From the NCBI GenBank assembly GCA_947625425.1, contig CANQOH010000005.1, positions 1 to 52,549 of the forward strand: a stretch of 52,549 bases of DNA. Reading direction: 5' to 3'. The notes under the pieces are model-generated. The model had not been told where the DNA came from. It did not search any database and saw nothing but the letters and a program-made list of their open reading frames with translations. The DNA comes from an uncultured Bacilli bacterium (lineage in GTDB: Bacteria; Bacillota_I; Bacilli_A; RF39; UBA660). Position 1 is the stretch's first letter. Each line of letters opens with the position of its first letter. Of this stretch, positions 36,055 through 47,257 are shown one piece after another. The translations under genes were made by a program, and so were the position numbers.

Positions 36055-37083
36055 ATGGATAATAAAAAGACGGGAAAATTAATTTTAAAGTTAAGAACTA
36101 AGATGGGTTTAAGTCAAAGTAAGTTAGCAGAAATGATTCCCATTAGTAGGCAAGCAGTAAGTAAATGGGAAAGAGGAGAAACGATACCTGATTCTTCTAC
36201 TTTAGTTAGATTAAGTGAAATATTTGGTGTATCTGTAGATGACTTATTATTAGGAAGTAGTGATTCTGTTAATAAAAATAAAAAATTTAAAAAGTGGTAT
36301 ATTGTTTTAATAATTTTAGTTTTGTGTATAACACCATTATTCTTAGTTTGTTATTATATTCATAATTATAATATAGCGAGAAGTTTATACGATATGATAG
36401 AAGTATATACTCCTTCAGATATATATCCTTCTTTTGCTAAATATATGAATTTTAGTAATAATTTTTATTCTAATGGTAATGAGTATGAGAAATTAAGTGA
36501 TGAAGCAAAATTATATTATGCATATAAAACGATTAAAGATCCAAAACGTATTAATATAAGTTCTTGTGAAGATTTAAAAAGTTATTATTTTAATGATGAA
36601 GAATTATCAACAATATGTTTAAAAGATCCAGAAGTTTTGGTAGAAGGATCACCGGTAGAATGGAGATTCTATGATGTAGATAAAGAAAAATTAGAAAAAG
36701 CTTATCATAGATTATTTGGTGATGATAAGGTAATGCCATTAAAGAGTTTTGCTATTGAAGTTACGGGAGTTTGTTTGTATTCGGAAGAAAAAGATAATTT
36801 CCTATGTCATGGAGAGGTAGGAGGAGATACCTCTCCAGAACATTTTGAAACTATGTATGATCATTTTGAAATGGCGGGTAATGCAATAGAAATTTATGAT
36901 CGTTTTATAATGATTACTTATGATATCGATGGGAAAAAGTACTATGATTCACCTCATGTAGATGAAGATAAGTTGATAGATTCTAATACTAAAGACTTTA
37001 GTAAAGGTGGATTATATAAACATACTTTTAGAAAAGATAAAAATGGTAAGTATTATTGGTATAGTAGTGAGAAAGTAGATTAG
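36055..37083 (+). CDS. Membrane-spanning XRE-family regulator with outside sensor domain, second copy
   Basis: 342 residues. HTH about 8-62 (LILKLRTKMGLSQSKLAEMI, then RQAVSKWERGETIPDSSTLV), membrane helix about 81-101 and a large outside domain with no clear relation to that of the preceding regulator (Cys in SSCEDLK, TICLKDPE, GVCLYSEE). AGGAGG precedes ATG. The two adjacent regulators share topology but not their sensor domains, suggesting they respond to different signals. Function is inferred from architecture only. Confidence 0.82.
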   Translation: MDNKKTGKLILKLRTKMGLSQSKLAEMIPISRQAVSKWERGETIPDSSTLVRLSEIFGVSVDDLLLGSSDSVNKNKKFKKWYIVLIILVLCITPLFLVCYYIHNYNIARSLYDMIEVYTPSDIYPSFAKYMNFSNNFYSNGNEYEKLSDEAKLYYAYKTIKDPKRINISSCEDLKSYYFNDEELSTICLKDPEVLVEGSPVEWRFYDVDKEKLEKAYHRLFGDDKVMPLKSFAIEVTGVCLYSEEKDNFLCHGEVGGDTSPEHFETMYDHFEMAGNAIEIYDRFIMITYDIDGKKYYDSPHVDEDKLIDSNTKDFSKGGLYKHTFRKDKNGKYYWYSSEKVD

Positions 37084-37163
37084 TTAATTATATATTTAGC
37101 TTCATAAAAATTACAGATTAACACTTATTTTTAGTATAATATAAGTGATAGGAGGTAATGGCT

Positions 37164-38144
37164 ATGAAAAACAATATGATTATTTATGTATCTAGCGATG
37201 GAAATGTAAGAGTTGATGTCAGTATTGAAGATGAAACTATTTGGATGAGTCAGGATGTAATGGCTAATCTTTATGATACAACTAAAAATAATATTTCTAT
37301 GCATTTAAAGAATATATTTGAAGATGGTGAATTACAAAAGGATTCAGTTGTTAAGAAATTCTTAACAACTGCTTCTGATGGGAAAAAATATAATGTTTTA
37401 CATTATAATTTAGATGCCATTATTGCTGTTGGTTATCGTATAAATTCTAAGAAAGCAACGGAGTTTAGAATATGGGCGACTAAAATACTAAAAGAGTATA
37501 TGATAAAAGGATTTGCTCTTAATGATGAAAAATTAAAAAATAATGGAACAAATCCATATTTTGAAGAATTACTTGCAAGAATTCGTGATATTAGATCTTC
37601 AGAAAAAGTATTTTGGCGTAAGGTATTAGATCTTTATGCAACAAGTGTAGATTATGATCCAAAAAATAATCTTTCAGTTCAGTTTTTTAAAACAATTCAA
37701 AATAAAATGCATTATGCTGTTTCTCATCAAACAGCAGCTGAAATTATCTTTACAAGAGTTGATTCTAAAAAAGAATATTTAGGACTTACAAATTTTAAAG
37801 GTGATTATCCGACTAGAAGTGAAACTGAAGTAGCAAAGAATTATTTAACAGAGGATGAATTGAATATTTTAAATAGAATGGTATCTGCTTATTTAGATAT
37901 TGCAGAAATTAATGCTTTAGAAAGAAGAACTATGACAATGCAAGATTGGATTAATGAGTTAGATTCATTTTTAAAGATGACAAGAAAAGATATTCTAAAT
38001 TCTAAAGGAGTTATTTCTCATGAGCAAGCTTTAAAAAAAGCTCATGAAGAATATGATAAATATATGGCTACTCATTTAACTATAGCTGAAAAAGATTATT
38101 TAGATTTATTAAATAAAGAAGTTGAAAAGATAGATACTAATTAG
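37164..38144 (+). CDS. RhuM-family protein
   Basis: About 326 residues. The RhuM signature is clear: VRVDVSIEDETIWMSQDVMANLYDTTKNNIS (about 15-45), LKNIFEDGELQKDSVVKKFL, DGKKYNVLHYNLDAIIAVGYRINSKKATEFRIWATKILKEYMIKGF. The C-terminal part (about 130-325) is the region often linked to Fic/DOC-type or virulence RhuM proteins. Biochemical function is not established; RhuM genes are frequent on mobile islands and near defence genes. The second ATG (37164) is eight bases after GGAGG and is preferred to 37158. It ends 54 bases before attR. Confidence 0.88.
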   Translation: MKNNMIIYVSSDGNVRVDVSIEDETIWMSQDVMANLYDTTKNNISMHLKNIFEDGELQKDSVVKKFLTTASDGKKYNVLHYNLDAIIAVGYRINSKKATEFRIWATKILKEYMIKGFALNDEKLKNNGTNPYFEELLARIRDIRSSEKVFWRKVLDLYATSVDYDPKNNLSVQFFKTIQNKMHYAVSHQTAAEIIFTRVDSKKEYLGLTNFKGDYPTRSETEVAKNYLTEDELNILNRMVSAYLDIAEINALERRTMTMQDWINELDSFLKMTRKDILNSKGVISHEQALKKAHEEYDKYMATHLTIAEKDYLDLLNKEVEKIDTN

Positions 38145-38167
38145 CAAACTAAATGGTTTGCTTTTTT
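38143..38167 (+). terminator. Terminator of the RhuM gene
   Basis: AGCAAAC / GTTTGCT stem with a six-base loop and six T, covering the stop codon. Confidence 0.85.
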
Positions 38168-38197
38168 GTTTAATGTGACTTCTTTTTGTTACACTAA

Positions 38198-38218
38198 GTT
38201 CAAATAGATTAACAAAGT
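38198..38218. repeat. attR of element 2
   Basis: Core GTTCA at 38198-38202, host-side arm ACAAAGT at 38212-38218, the exact inverted counterpart of ACTTTGT in attL at equal distance from the central TC. Confidence 0.85.
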
Positions 38219-38783
38219 CACCTACGCCTGAAATAAATGATCCTGATAGAGAAGCAAAGTCGATACTAGAGTTAACATTTATTTTAGAAATATCACCTTT
38301 AGCGTTTTTAACACCATTTAAAAAGTTTAAAATTGGCATTCCGCCTTGGCGACCTGGTAGTATTTCTTTACCATATAAATCTTCAACAGTAAAGTTTTCT
38401 ATTGGTGTTCTAGAAACGATAAATTGACCATCTCTTTTAGTTAGACCGGCGAAAGTTACTAAGTAATCTTTTTCACCATTTTTATAAACGTAGATAGCCG
38501 ATTCAGGTCCAGCAAAACCAATATCTACGGTATTTGATAAAACAGCCGCACTTACTTTATCAGCACCACTGGTTAAAATTAAATCTATATTTAGACCTTC
38601 TTCTTTAAAATAGCCATTTTCTATTGCAACATATAAAGGTGCATAGAACATACTATGGGTTACTTCAGCTAATTTAATTGTAGTTAATTCATCTTCCTTT
38701 TTATCTTTATTGTTGTTTATCATTAATATACCTAGTAATAAAATTAAGATTATACTAGTTGTTATAACAATAATTTTTTTCAA
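38198..38783 (-). pseudogene. ABC substrate-binding protein, N-terminal fragment (cut by element 2)
   Basis: It starts with TTG at 38781-38783 behind AGGAGGG. It has a membrane anchor (about 4-22, no lipobox Cys), then the first lobe: IKLAEVTHSMFYAPLYVAIE, GADKVSAAVLSNTVDIGFAG and LPGRQGGMPILNFL, ending GDFVNLFE at the core. The frame then runs on into element 2 to a stop at 38109, adding about 30 foreign residues. With 31611-32014 it rebuilds a complete NMT1/SsuA/ThiY-type binding protein, in frame. The transported compound is unknown. Confidence 0.9.
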
Positions 38784-38873
38784 AAAAAATCCCTCCTACT
38801 TACACTTTTATTATATTCCTGAAAGATATAGGGTGTGCGTAGGCTTAAATATGAATAAAACATTAAAAAAGCA

Positions 38874-38902
38874 TTTACACTATATAACTTTTTTGTTATA
38901 AT
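38874..38902 (+). promoter_or_regulatory. Promoter of the coiled-coil gene pair
   Basis: TTTACA (38874-38879), 17-base spacer, TATAAT (38897-38902) within an extended -10 TGTTATAAT. Confidence 0.75.
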
Positions 38903-38933
38903 TTATATTATAATAAGTGGGGTGTGTAGTGTG

Positions 38934-41222
38934 ATGAAAATGACACAAGACTTAGCGGATTTATTAGAAAAACTATATAATCTAAAGGGAGAAGACAATG
39001 TTGTTATCGCTAGAATTAATAAAGATATTAAAGCGGTAGAAGACAAAATTGTTACAGAAGCAGAGAAACAATCTAGTAATGAATTATCTAAGGTTGAAAC
39101 TGAAAGTCAACTTTCTATTTTTGTGACGCAAAAAGATGCTTTTTGTTCAACTTTTACAGGAATAGATAATGATACTTTTGGGGCTTTAATTGCAATAGGT
39201 GTTAACTTAGATATATCTAGTATGTTAGATAGAATTAATGAGAAAGCGCCAATATATTGTGATGAATTAAATCATAAGATTGAAAATGCAGCTCATGCAA
39301 TAGAAGAAGCTAAAAAAGCTAGAGAAGAATACAATGAAGAATTAAATAAATTAAATGATGAATTAGCAACAGCTAAAGGTGATAGAGAACATTTAATTAG
39401 TTTATTAGAACAAAGTTTATCACCTAATGTTACAGAAAGAGAATCTTTAACAGCTAAGTATGCTAAAGATGTTATTAGTAAGTTTAATGTATTCTCTTCA
39501 ACTGAAGTAGCAGCTTTAGCTAAAGTTATTTTATTCCCTGAAGATGGCTTAATAGAATTCGATGAAACTTATGATGAAAGGGAACATCCTAATTTCAATG
39601 AGGAAGCTAAAGAAGAAGTAGAAGAAGCTGAAGAAAGAACTGAAGAAAAAGTTGTTGAACCAGTTTTAGAAACTAAAGAAGAAGATAATAGTGAAGATAC
39701 TGTTTCAACATATCAAGATGAACAAAAAGTAGATAATGCAGATTTAGCTTCTCAAACTTATCAAGATTTAAAGTCTGAAGATGAAGAACCTACACAAATA
39801 ATGGATTTAGCAGATTTAAATAAAATTGAAGATATAGGTAAGACTGAAGAAATATCATTACCTGACTTTAATCTTCAAGAAGAACCAATTATTCTAACTT
39901 CTGAAGATAAAAAAGATAAAGAAGCAGATGAAAATCAAGCTTCAGAAGAAGAAGCAGTAATAGAACCGGTTAATGAAGTAGAAGAATCTGATCCATATGC
40001 TGAACTTAAGAGTTCTTTAGAAAATATAGGTTTAGATGTACAAGCTCTTGAAGATAATAATGAATTACTAGAAGCTCTAAGTAAAGAAGATATAAAACAT
40101 ATTGAAGAGAATTATGAAATATTAAGAAGTATAAATGTTAATGATTCATACTTATATCAATATATAAATAATTATAATTATTTAGTAGATACTGATTTAA
40201 ATAAGAAATTAACTTTATTGAGAGCTAAAGGAATTAGTGAACATAAATTAAAAGAATTATTAGAAAATAATGATAGTGGTCTTAAAGAAGATTATCAAGT
40301 ATTAGAACAACGTGTTAATTTCATTGAAGATAATAATGAAAAATTAAGTGATGATAATGTTCAATTATTAGCTCTAGACGTTAATAAATATAAAGAAAAT
40401 ATAAATGTATTAAATGATAATGGATTTGAAATAGATGATAAAGATTTAAGAAATTATCAAGCTGTTTTATATAATTCAGATAATGTTAAAGATGATGTTG
40501 AAGTATTAAAGAACTATTTAGTTTCTGTTCAAAGAAAGAATGGTAAATATGCTTTAGGAGTTTTCTTTAAAAATTCTACAGACTTATTATTTGATATAGA
40601 TGATGCTATAGAAGCTAAGTTAGAAGATTTATTAGAAGCTCATCCTGAAGTATTAGCTAATAGAGTTGATACTTTAATTGCAAGAATTAAATATGCTTTA
40701 GCGAATAATGAATCTTTATATGAAGATGAAGAAAATGGTGTCTTTAATAGAAATGTTATAGATGGACTTAAGTTCTATAGAACATATCATCAAGATGTTA
40801 ATGAATATATGCCTCGTGATAGAAGAGATGTTAATAATATGTTAGAAAACTTATTAGAAGGTTCTGATGAGGTTATTGATGTACTTAATAAATACTATGA
40901 AGAAACAACATTATATAAAGATATAGAATTAACTGATGAAGAAAAAGGATTATATAATAGCTTAAAAGCATTATTAGAAGATAAATTAAATGTAGTTAAT
41001 AGTGGTACTCATACTTATCTTGTTAATGATGTAGCTATATCTAAGAATAAGTTAGAAAGAAATCTAGCAGTATTAGTTAAAGGTAGAGATAGTGTTGAAG
41101 GTATGGAAAAAGTCTTAATATTAAGTGCGATGTTATATAATTTAAGACAACCTGAGGAAGTATTTAAACAAATAATAGATTCTTATGATAAAGATTCATC
41201 TAAAGATGGAGGTGCTGAGTAA
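38934..41222 (+). CDS. Large acidic coiled-coil and helical-repeat protein, unknown
   Basis: About 762 residues, cytoplasmic. The N-terminal part has long helices (about 20-170, with EEAKKAREEYNEELNKLNDE), then a Glu-rich disordered stretch (about 225-350), then a helical-repeat domain (about 355-760). Motifs such as YEILRSINVNDSYLYQYINN and LLRAKGISEHKLKELLEN recall mTERF-like or leucine-rich helical repeats. No catalytic motif is seen. ATG 38934 and GTG 38931 are both possible starts after GGGGTG. Its stop overlaps the next start (TAATG), and that small protein has the same repeat style. Confidence 0.55.
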   Translation: MKMTQDLADLLEKLYNLKGEDNVVIARINKDIKAVEDKIVTEAEKQSSNELSKVETESQLSIFVTQKDAFCSTFTGIDNDTFGALIAIGVNLDISSMLDRINEKAPIYCDELNHKIENAAHAIEEAKKAREEYNEELNKLNDELATAKGDREHLISLLEQSLSPNVTERESLTAKYAKDVISKFNVFSSTEVAALAKVILFPEDGLIEFDETYDEREHPNFNEEAKEEVEEAEERTEEKVVEPVLETKEEDNSEDTVSTYQDEQKVDNADLASQTYQDLKSEDEEPTQIMDLADLNKIEDIGKTEEISLPDFNLQEEPIILTSEDKKDKEADENQASEEEAVIEPVNEVEESDPYAELKSSLENIGLDVQALEDNNELLEALSKEDIKHIEENYEILRSINVNDSYLYQYINNYNYLVDTDLNKKLTLLRAKGISEHKLKELLENNDSGLKEDYQVLEQRVNFIEDNNEKLSDDNVQLLALDVNKYKENINVLNDNGFEIDDKDLRNYQAVLYNSDNVKDDVEVLKNYLVSVQRKNGKYALGVFFKNSTDLLFDIDDAIEAKLEDLLEAHPEVLANRVDTLIARIKYALANNESLYEDEENGVFNRNVIDGLKFYRTYHQDVNEYMPRDRRDVNNMLENLLEGSDEVIDVLNKYYEETTLYKDIELTDEEKGLYNSLKALLEDKLNVVNSGTHTYLVNDVAISKNKLERNLAVLVKGRDSVEGMEKVLILSAMLYNLRQPEEVFKQIIDSYDKDSSKDGGAE

Positions 41223-41509
41223 TGAAATATTTAATTAATTTAGGATTTCCAGAAGATGTAGTTGAAGTATTAAATAATAATATTCCAGAATGTGTTATTA
41301 GTGAACTTAAAAAGAATGAAGAAGTAGTTACAACTAATATTAATTGTTTAAAAAATTTAGGTATAACTAATTATGTTGATGCTTTTGCAAGTTTTTATAA
41401 TATGTTCTTATTAGATACTAAGACTTTTGATGATATTTTCTCTAAGTATGACAATGAAGATTTAATTGCTAAATTAGAAAAAAATGTTGCTATTATGGAG
41501 TATTTATAG
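41222..41509 (+). CDS. Small helical-repeat protein paired with the coiled-coil protein
   Basis: 95 residues, all helical, with NLGFPEDVVEVLNNNIPECV and CLKNLGITNYVDAFASFYNM, matching the helix-turn pattern (LxxLGI...) in the C-terminal half of the preceding protein. The start overlaps the upstream stop by one base, so it is coupled and probably made in step as a partner. Terminator directly after. No known family. Confidence 0.6.
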   Translation: MKYLINLGFPEDVVEVLNNNIPECVISELKKNEEVVTTNINCLKNLGITNYVDAFASFYNMFLLDTKTFDDIFSKYDNEDLIAKLEKNVAIMEYL

Positions 41510-41537
41510 AAAGGGATTTAATCCCTTTTTTCTTTTT
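41510..41537 (+). terminator. Terminator after the coiled-coil pair
   Basis: AAAGGGATT / AATCCCTTT stem followed by TTTTCTTTTTT. Confidence 0.85.
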
Positions 41538-41547
41538 TGTAAATCAG

Positions 41548-41576
41548 TAAACAAAAGTTCGATTTTAGTACTAAAA
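41548..41576. promoter_or_regulatory. Possible LexA-like half-match and a 14-bp palindrome upstream of pcrA
   Basis: TAAAC-AAAA-GTTCG (41548-41561) matches the CGAAC-N4-GTTCG SOS consensus at 8 of 10 positions. It is followed by the perfect palindrome TTTTAGTACTAAAA (41563-41576). The likely pcrA -10 (TGTTATAAT) ends at 41609. Both sites are suggestive only. Confidence 0.3.
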
Positions 41577-41632
41577 ATGCTATCATTTATATATTAGTCA
41601 TGTTATAATAAAAAAAGAAAGCAGGATGCAAC

Positions 41633-43723
41633 ATGAATTATTTAGACGGACTTAATGATAAACAATTAGAAGCAGTTAATCACATAGATGGACCTTGTTT
41701 AGTACTAGCTGGAGCTGGTAGTGGTAAGACAAGAGTTTTAACTACAAGAATAGCTAATTTAATTGATAAAGGTATTCCTTCTTATAATATATTAGCAATT
41801 ACATTTACGAATAAAGCAGCTAAAGAAATGAGAGAAAGAATTGATAAGTTATTACCAAATAATAATGCTTTTGTAGGTACTTTTCACTCTTTAGGGGTGA
41901 GAATTATTAGAGAAAATGCCCCTATTTTAGGTTTAGATAGAAATTTTTCCATAGTTGATAGTGATGATGTTTTAACGATTATCAAAAAGATTATGAAAGA
42001 TAATGATTATGATCCAAAGTTAACAACACCAGCTTATATTAGAAATAAGATTAGTACAATAAAAAATGAAATGTTAACTAATGATGAAATAGAGAGATTA
42101 TTTAAGACACCACAAGATGAAGTAGCTAAAAAAGTTTATTATGAATATATGGATGTTTTAGCCAAAAATAATTCTGTCGATTTTGATGATTTACTTAGAT
42201 TACCAGTTAAATTATTTATGGAGAATAAAGATATCTTAGAAAGTTATCAAGATAAATTTAAATATATTTTAATTGATGAGTATCAAGATACTAATGAGGT
42301 ACAATATAAAATATCTAAATTACTAGCTAGAAAATATAAGAATATATTTATTGTAGGTGATCCTGATCAATCAATATATATGTTTAGGGGAGCTAATTTT
42401 AGAAATATATTAAATTTTGAAAAAGATTATAAAGATGCTGTTGTTATTCCTTTAGAAGAAAATTATCGTTCAACAAAGAATATCTTAGATACAGCTAACT
42501 CAGTTATTAGAAATAATAAAGAGAGAAAAGAAAAGAACTTATGGAGTAGTAATGGGGAAGGTAGTAAGACTAAGTATTTAAGAGCTTATGATGATAAACA
42601 TGAAATACAATTAGTTTTAGATGAAATAAAGAGATTAGTAGATGATGGTTATCAGAAGAAAGATATTGCAGTTTTATATCGTACTAATGCCCAAGCTCGT
42701 TTAGTTGAAGAAATGTTTTTAAAAGCTAATGTACCTTATAAAGTAGTAGGTAGTTATTATTTCTATTCGCGTAAAGAAATTAAAGATTTAATTTGTTATT
42801 TAAGGTTAATACTAAATAATGATGATGAAATTAGTTTAAGAAGAGTTATTAATGTGCCTAAGAGAGGTATTGGGGAAGCTACTTTAACAAGACTTGAACA
42901 AGAAGCGAGAGAAAATAATACTTCAATGTTTAATGTAATAAGTAAAGGTAAAGAACAATTATTTAAAGAATTAATATTACATTTAACTAAAGAAGCAGAG
43001 AACCATTCTTTAACAGAATTAATTGATATTATTCTAGATGAAACCGGAATGAGAGAAGAATATCAAAATGATAATACTTTAGAGAGTGAATTAAGATTAG
43101 ATAACTTAGAAGAGTTTAAATCTATTACAAAGACATTTGAAGAACAAACTGGTTCAGTTAACTTAGCTGATTTATTGGAAGAAATAAGTTTAATAGCGGA
43201 TATTACTGAGCATCAAGATGAAAATAATGATGTAGTTACTTTAATGACAATCCATAGTGCTAAAGGATTAGAATTTGATGTAGTATTCTTAATAGGAATG
43301 GAAGATGGTATATTTCCTCACCAAAATTCATTTGTTGAAGAAGGTGGACTTGAAGAGGAGAGAAGGCTATGTTATGTCGGGATAACAAGAGCTAAAGAGA
43401 AATTATATATTACTAATGCTAAGCGAAGAATGTTATATGGTAAAGATGTAATGAATCCACCAAGTAGATTTATTAAAGAGATAGATTCGAGTTTATTAGA
43501 TATTGAAAACGAAAAGATGGTTGATGAAGAAAAGATTAATCGTGAAGAGTTATATCATAATAATGAGGATGTTGATTTTAAAGATGGAGATGTTATTATG
43601 CATATGATATATGGTCGTGGAGTAGTTATTGAAGTTAAGGGGGATTTCTTAACAGTGGCTTTTGCCAAAAATTATGGAATTAAAAAATTAATGAAGAATC
43701 ATAAAAGTATTAAGAAAATATAG
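41633..43723 (+). CDS. pcrA: UvrD/PcrA-family DNA helicase
   Basis: 696 residues. SF1A helicase motifs in order: Q-motif region LNDKQLEAV, Walker A AGAGSGKTRVL, Ia ITFTNKAAKEM, motif II DEYQDTN, motif III VGDPDQSIYMFRGA, motif IV LEENYRSTKNIL, motif V TIHSAKGLEFDVVF and motif VI YVGITRAKEKL. A C-terminal domain with YGRGVVIEVKGDFLTVAFAKNYGIKKLM is the Tudor-like RNA-polymerase-contact region of PcrA. It unwinds DNA in repair and rolling-circle replication. It is somewhat shorter than usual (about 720-740). The neighbouring ligA is the common Firmicutes arrangement, here with a nucleotidyltransferase between. Confidence 0.95.
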   Translation: MNYLDGLNDKQLEAVNHIDGPCLVLAGAGSGKTRVLTTRIANLIDKGIPSYNILAITFTNKAAKEMRERIDKLLPNNNAFVGTFHSLGVRIIRENAPILGLDRNFSIVDSDDVLTIIKKIMKDNDYDPKLTTPAYIRNKISTIKNEMLTNDEIERLFKTPQDEVAKKVYYEYMDVLAKNNSVDFDDLLRLPVKLFMENKDILESYQDKFKYILIDEYQDTNEVQYKISKLLARKYKNIFIVGDPDQSIYMFRGANFRNILNFEKDYKDAVVIPLEENYRSTKNILDTANSVIRNNKERKEKNLWSSNGEGSKTKYLRAYDDKHEIQLVLDEIKRLVDDGYQKKDIAVLYRTNAQARLVEEMFLKANVPYKVVGSYYFYSRKEIKDLICYLRLILNNDDEISLRRVINVPKRGIGEATLTRLEQEARENNTSMFNVISKGKEQLFKELILHLTKEAENHSLTELIDIILDETGMREEYQNDNTLESELRLDNLEEFKSITKTFEEQTGSVNLADLLEEISLIADITEHQDENNDVVTLMTIHSAKGLEFDVVFLIGMEDGIFPHQNSFVEEGGLEEERRLCYVGITRAKEKLYITNAKRRMLYGKDVMNPPSRFIKEIDSSLLDIENEKMVDEEKINREELYHNNEDVDFKDGDVIMHMIYGRGVVIEVKGDFLTVAFAKNYGIKKLMKNHKSIKKI

Positions 43724-43739
43724 ATAAGGATGGATATGT

Positions 43740-46627
<2,888 letters not shown>

Positions 46628-46753
46628 TTTCTTTTTTTACGTAAATAAGGCTTAATTTTTATCATTAAATCATATAATATATAAGCACTCTTCATTGCTT
46701 ATAAGTTCATAATGTAGTATAATTTAAATACCTATTGAAAAAGGTGGGATTTT

Positions 46754-47254
46754 ATGAAAAGAATAAAAAAGTTTTATAGGGAGCATCGTGTGTTTACAAT
46801 CTTAATGGCGATTATTCTAGTGTGTTTAATTATTATTACAACAATACTTATTCAATGTTTTTATATTGGAAAAGGTACAGATAAATATGGAGATCGTTTA
46901 GATGGAATCGAAGAACACGAAATAAGTTCAGCTAAGATAGATGATTATGAAGTTAATTTAGCTAATAATGATAAAGTAAAATCAGCTAAATTAGATATTA
47001 CAGGAAGAATTATCTATATTAAAGTAATCTATGAAACTAATTGTTCTTTAGAGGAAGCTGAAAGTATTGCAGCTAAATCATTAGATAGTTTTACAGAAGA
47101 CGATAAAGGATTCTATGACTTTAATATAACTTTAGAGAAAGATGCAACAGAAACTAGTGATGGTTTCTTAATATCTGGAGCTCATAATAAAAATGGTAAT
47201 GGAATGTCTTGGAATAATAATCGTGTTGTAACTTCTACTGTAGAAGAGGACTAG
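46754..47254 (+). CDS. Signal-anchored small membrane protein, unknown
   Basis: 166 residues: basic start, membrane segment about 13-36, then an outside domain with an alpha/beta pattern (SAKLDITGRIIYIKVIYETN, CSLEEAESIAAKSLDSF, DFNITLEKDATETSDGFLISGA). AAGGTGGGA precedes ATG and a TATAAT lies at about 46718. The next gene begins three bases after its stop, so they are co-expressed and perhaps work together. Confidence 0.55.
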   Translation: MKRIKKFYREHRVFTILMAIILVCLIIITTILIQCFYIGKGTDKYGDRLDGIEEHEISSAKIDDYEVNLANNDKVKSAKLDITGRIIYIKVIYETNCSLEEAESIAAKSLDSFTEDDKGFYDFNITLEKDATETSDGFLISGAHNKNGNGMSWNNNRVVTSTVEED

Positions 47255-47257
47255 TTT

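Larger units (their letters stand above)
32015..38202. mobile_element. Element 2: LSR element inside the ABC substrate-binding-protein gene
   Basis: Bounded by GTTCA at 32015-32019 and 38198-38202; unit length 6183 bp. Rejoining the host halves gives an attB with perfect 7-bp arms ACTTTGT / ACAAAGT, each ending 11.5 bases from the central TC. Rejoining the element ends gives an attP with core TAAGT-TC-ACTTA and outer partly matching arms (CTTTTTG... / ...TAAAAGAAAG). Contents: SHOCT-like ORF, LSR, secreted propeller-like protein, two membrane XRE regulators, RhuM protein. No transfer or replication genes are visible. Confidence 0.9.

Noticed and set aside
23116..38202. A single large composite element covering both recombinases
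   Set aside because: The cores differ in sequence and crossover bases, the recombinases are different, and about 800 bp of host operon (31211-32014) lie between the two elements.
38784..38870. Riboswitch (for example TPP) upstream of the binding protein
   Set aside because: No recognisable aptamer core motifs were found on the minus strand; only a ribosome site and promoter-like bases are visible.
46678..46701. Terminator after ligA
   Set aside because: TATAAGCA / TGCTTATA forms a hairpin, but no T-run follows on either strand, so termination is not supported.
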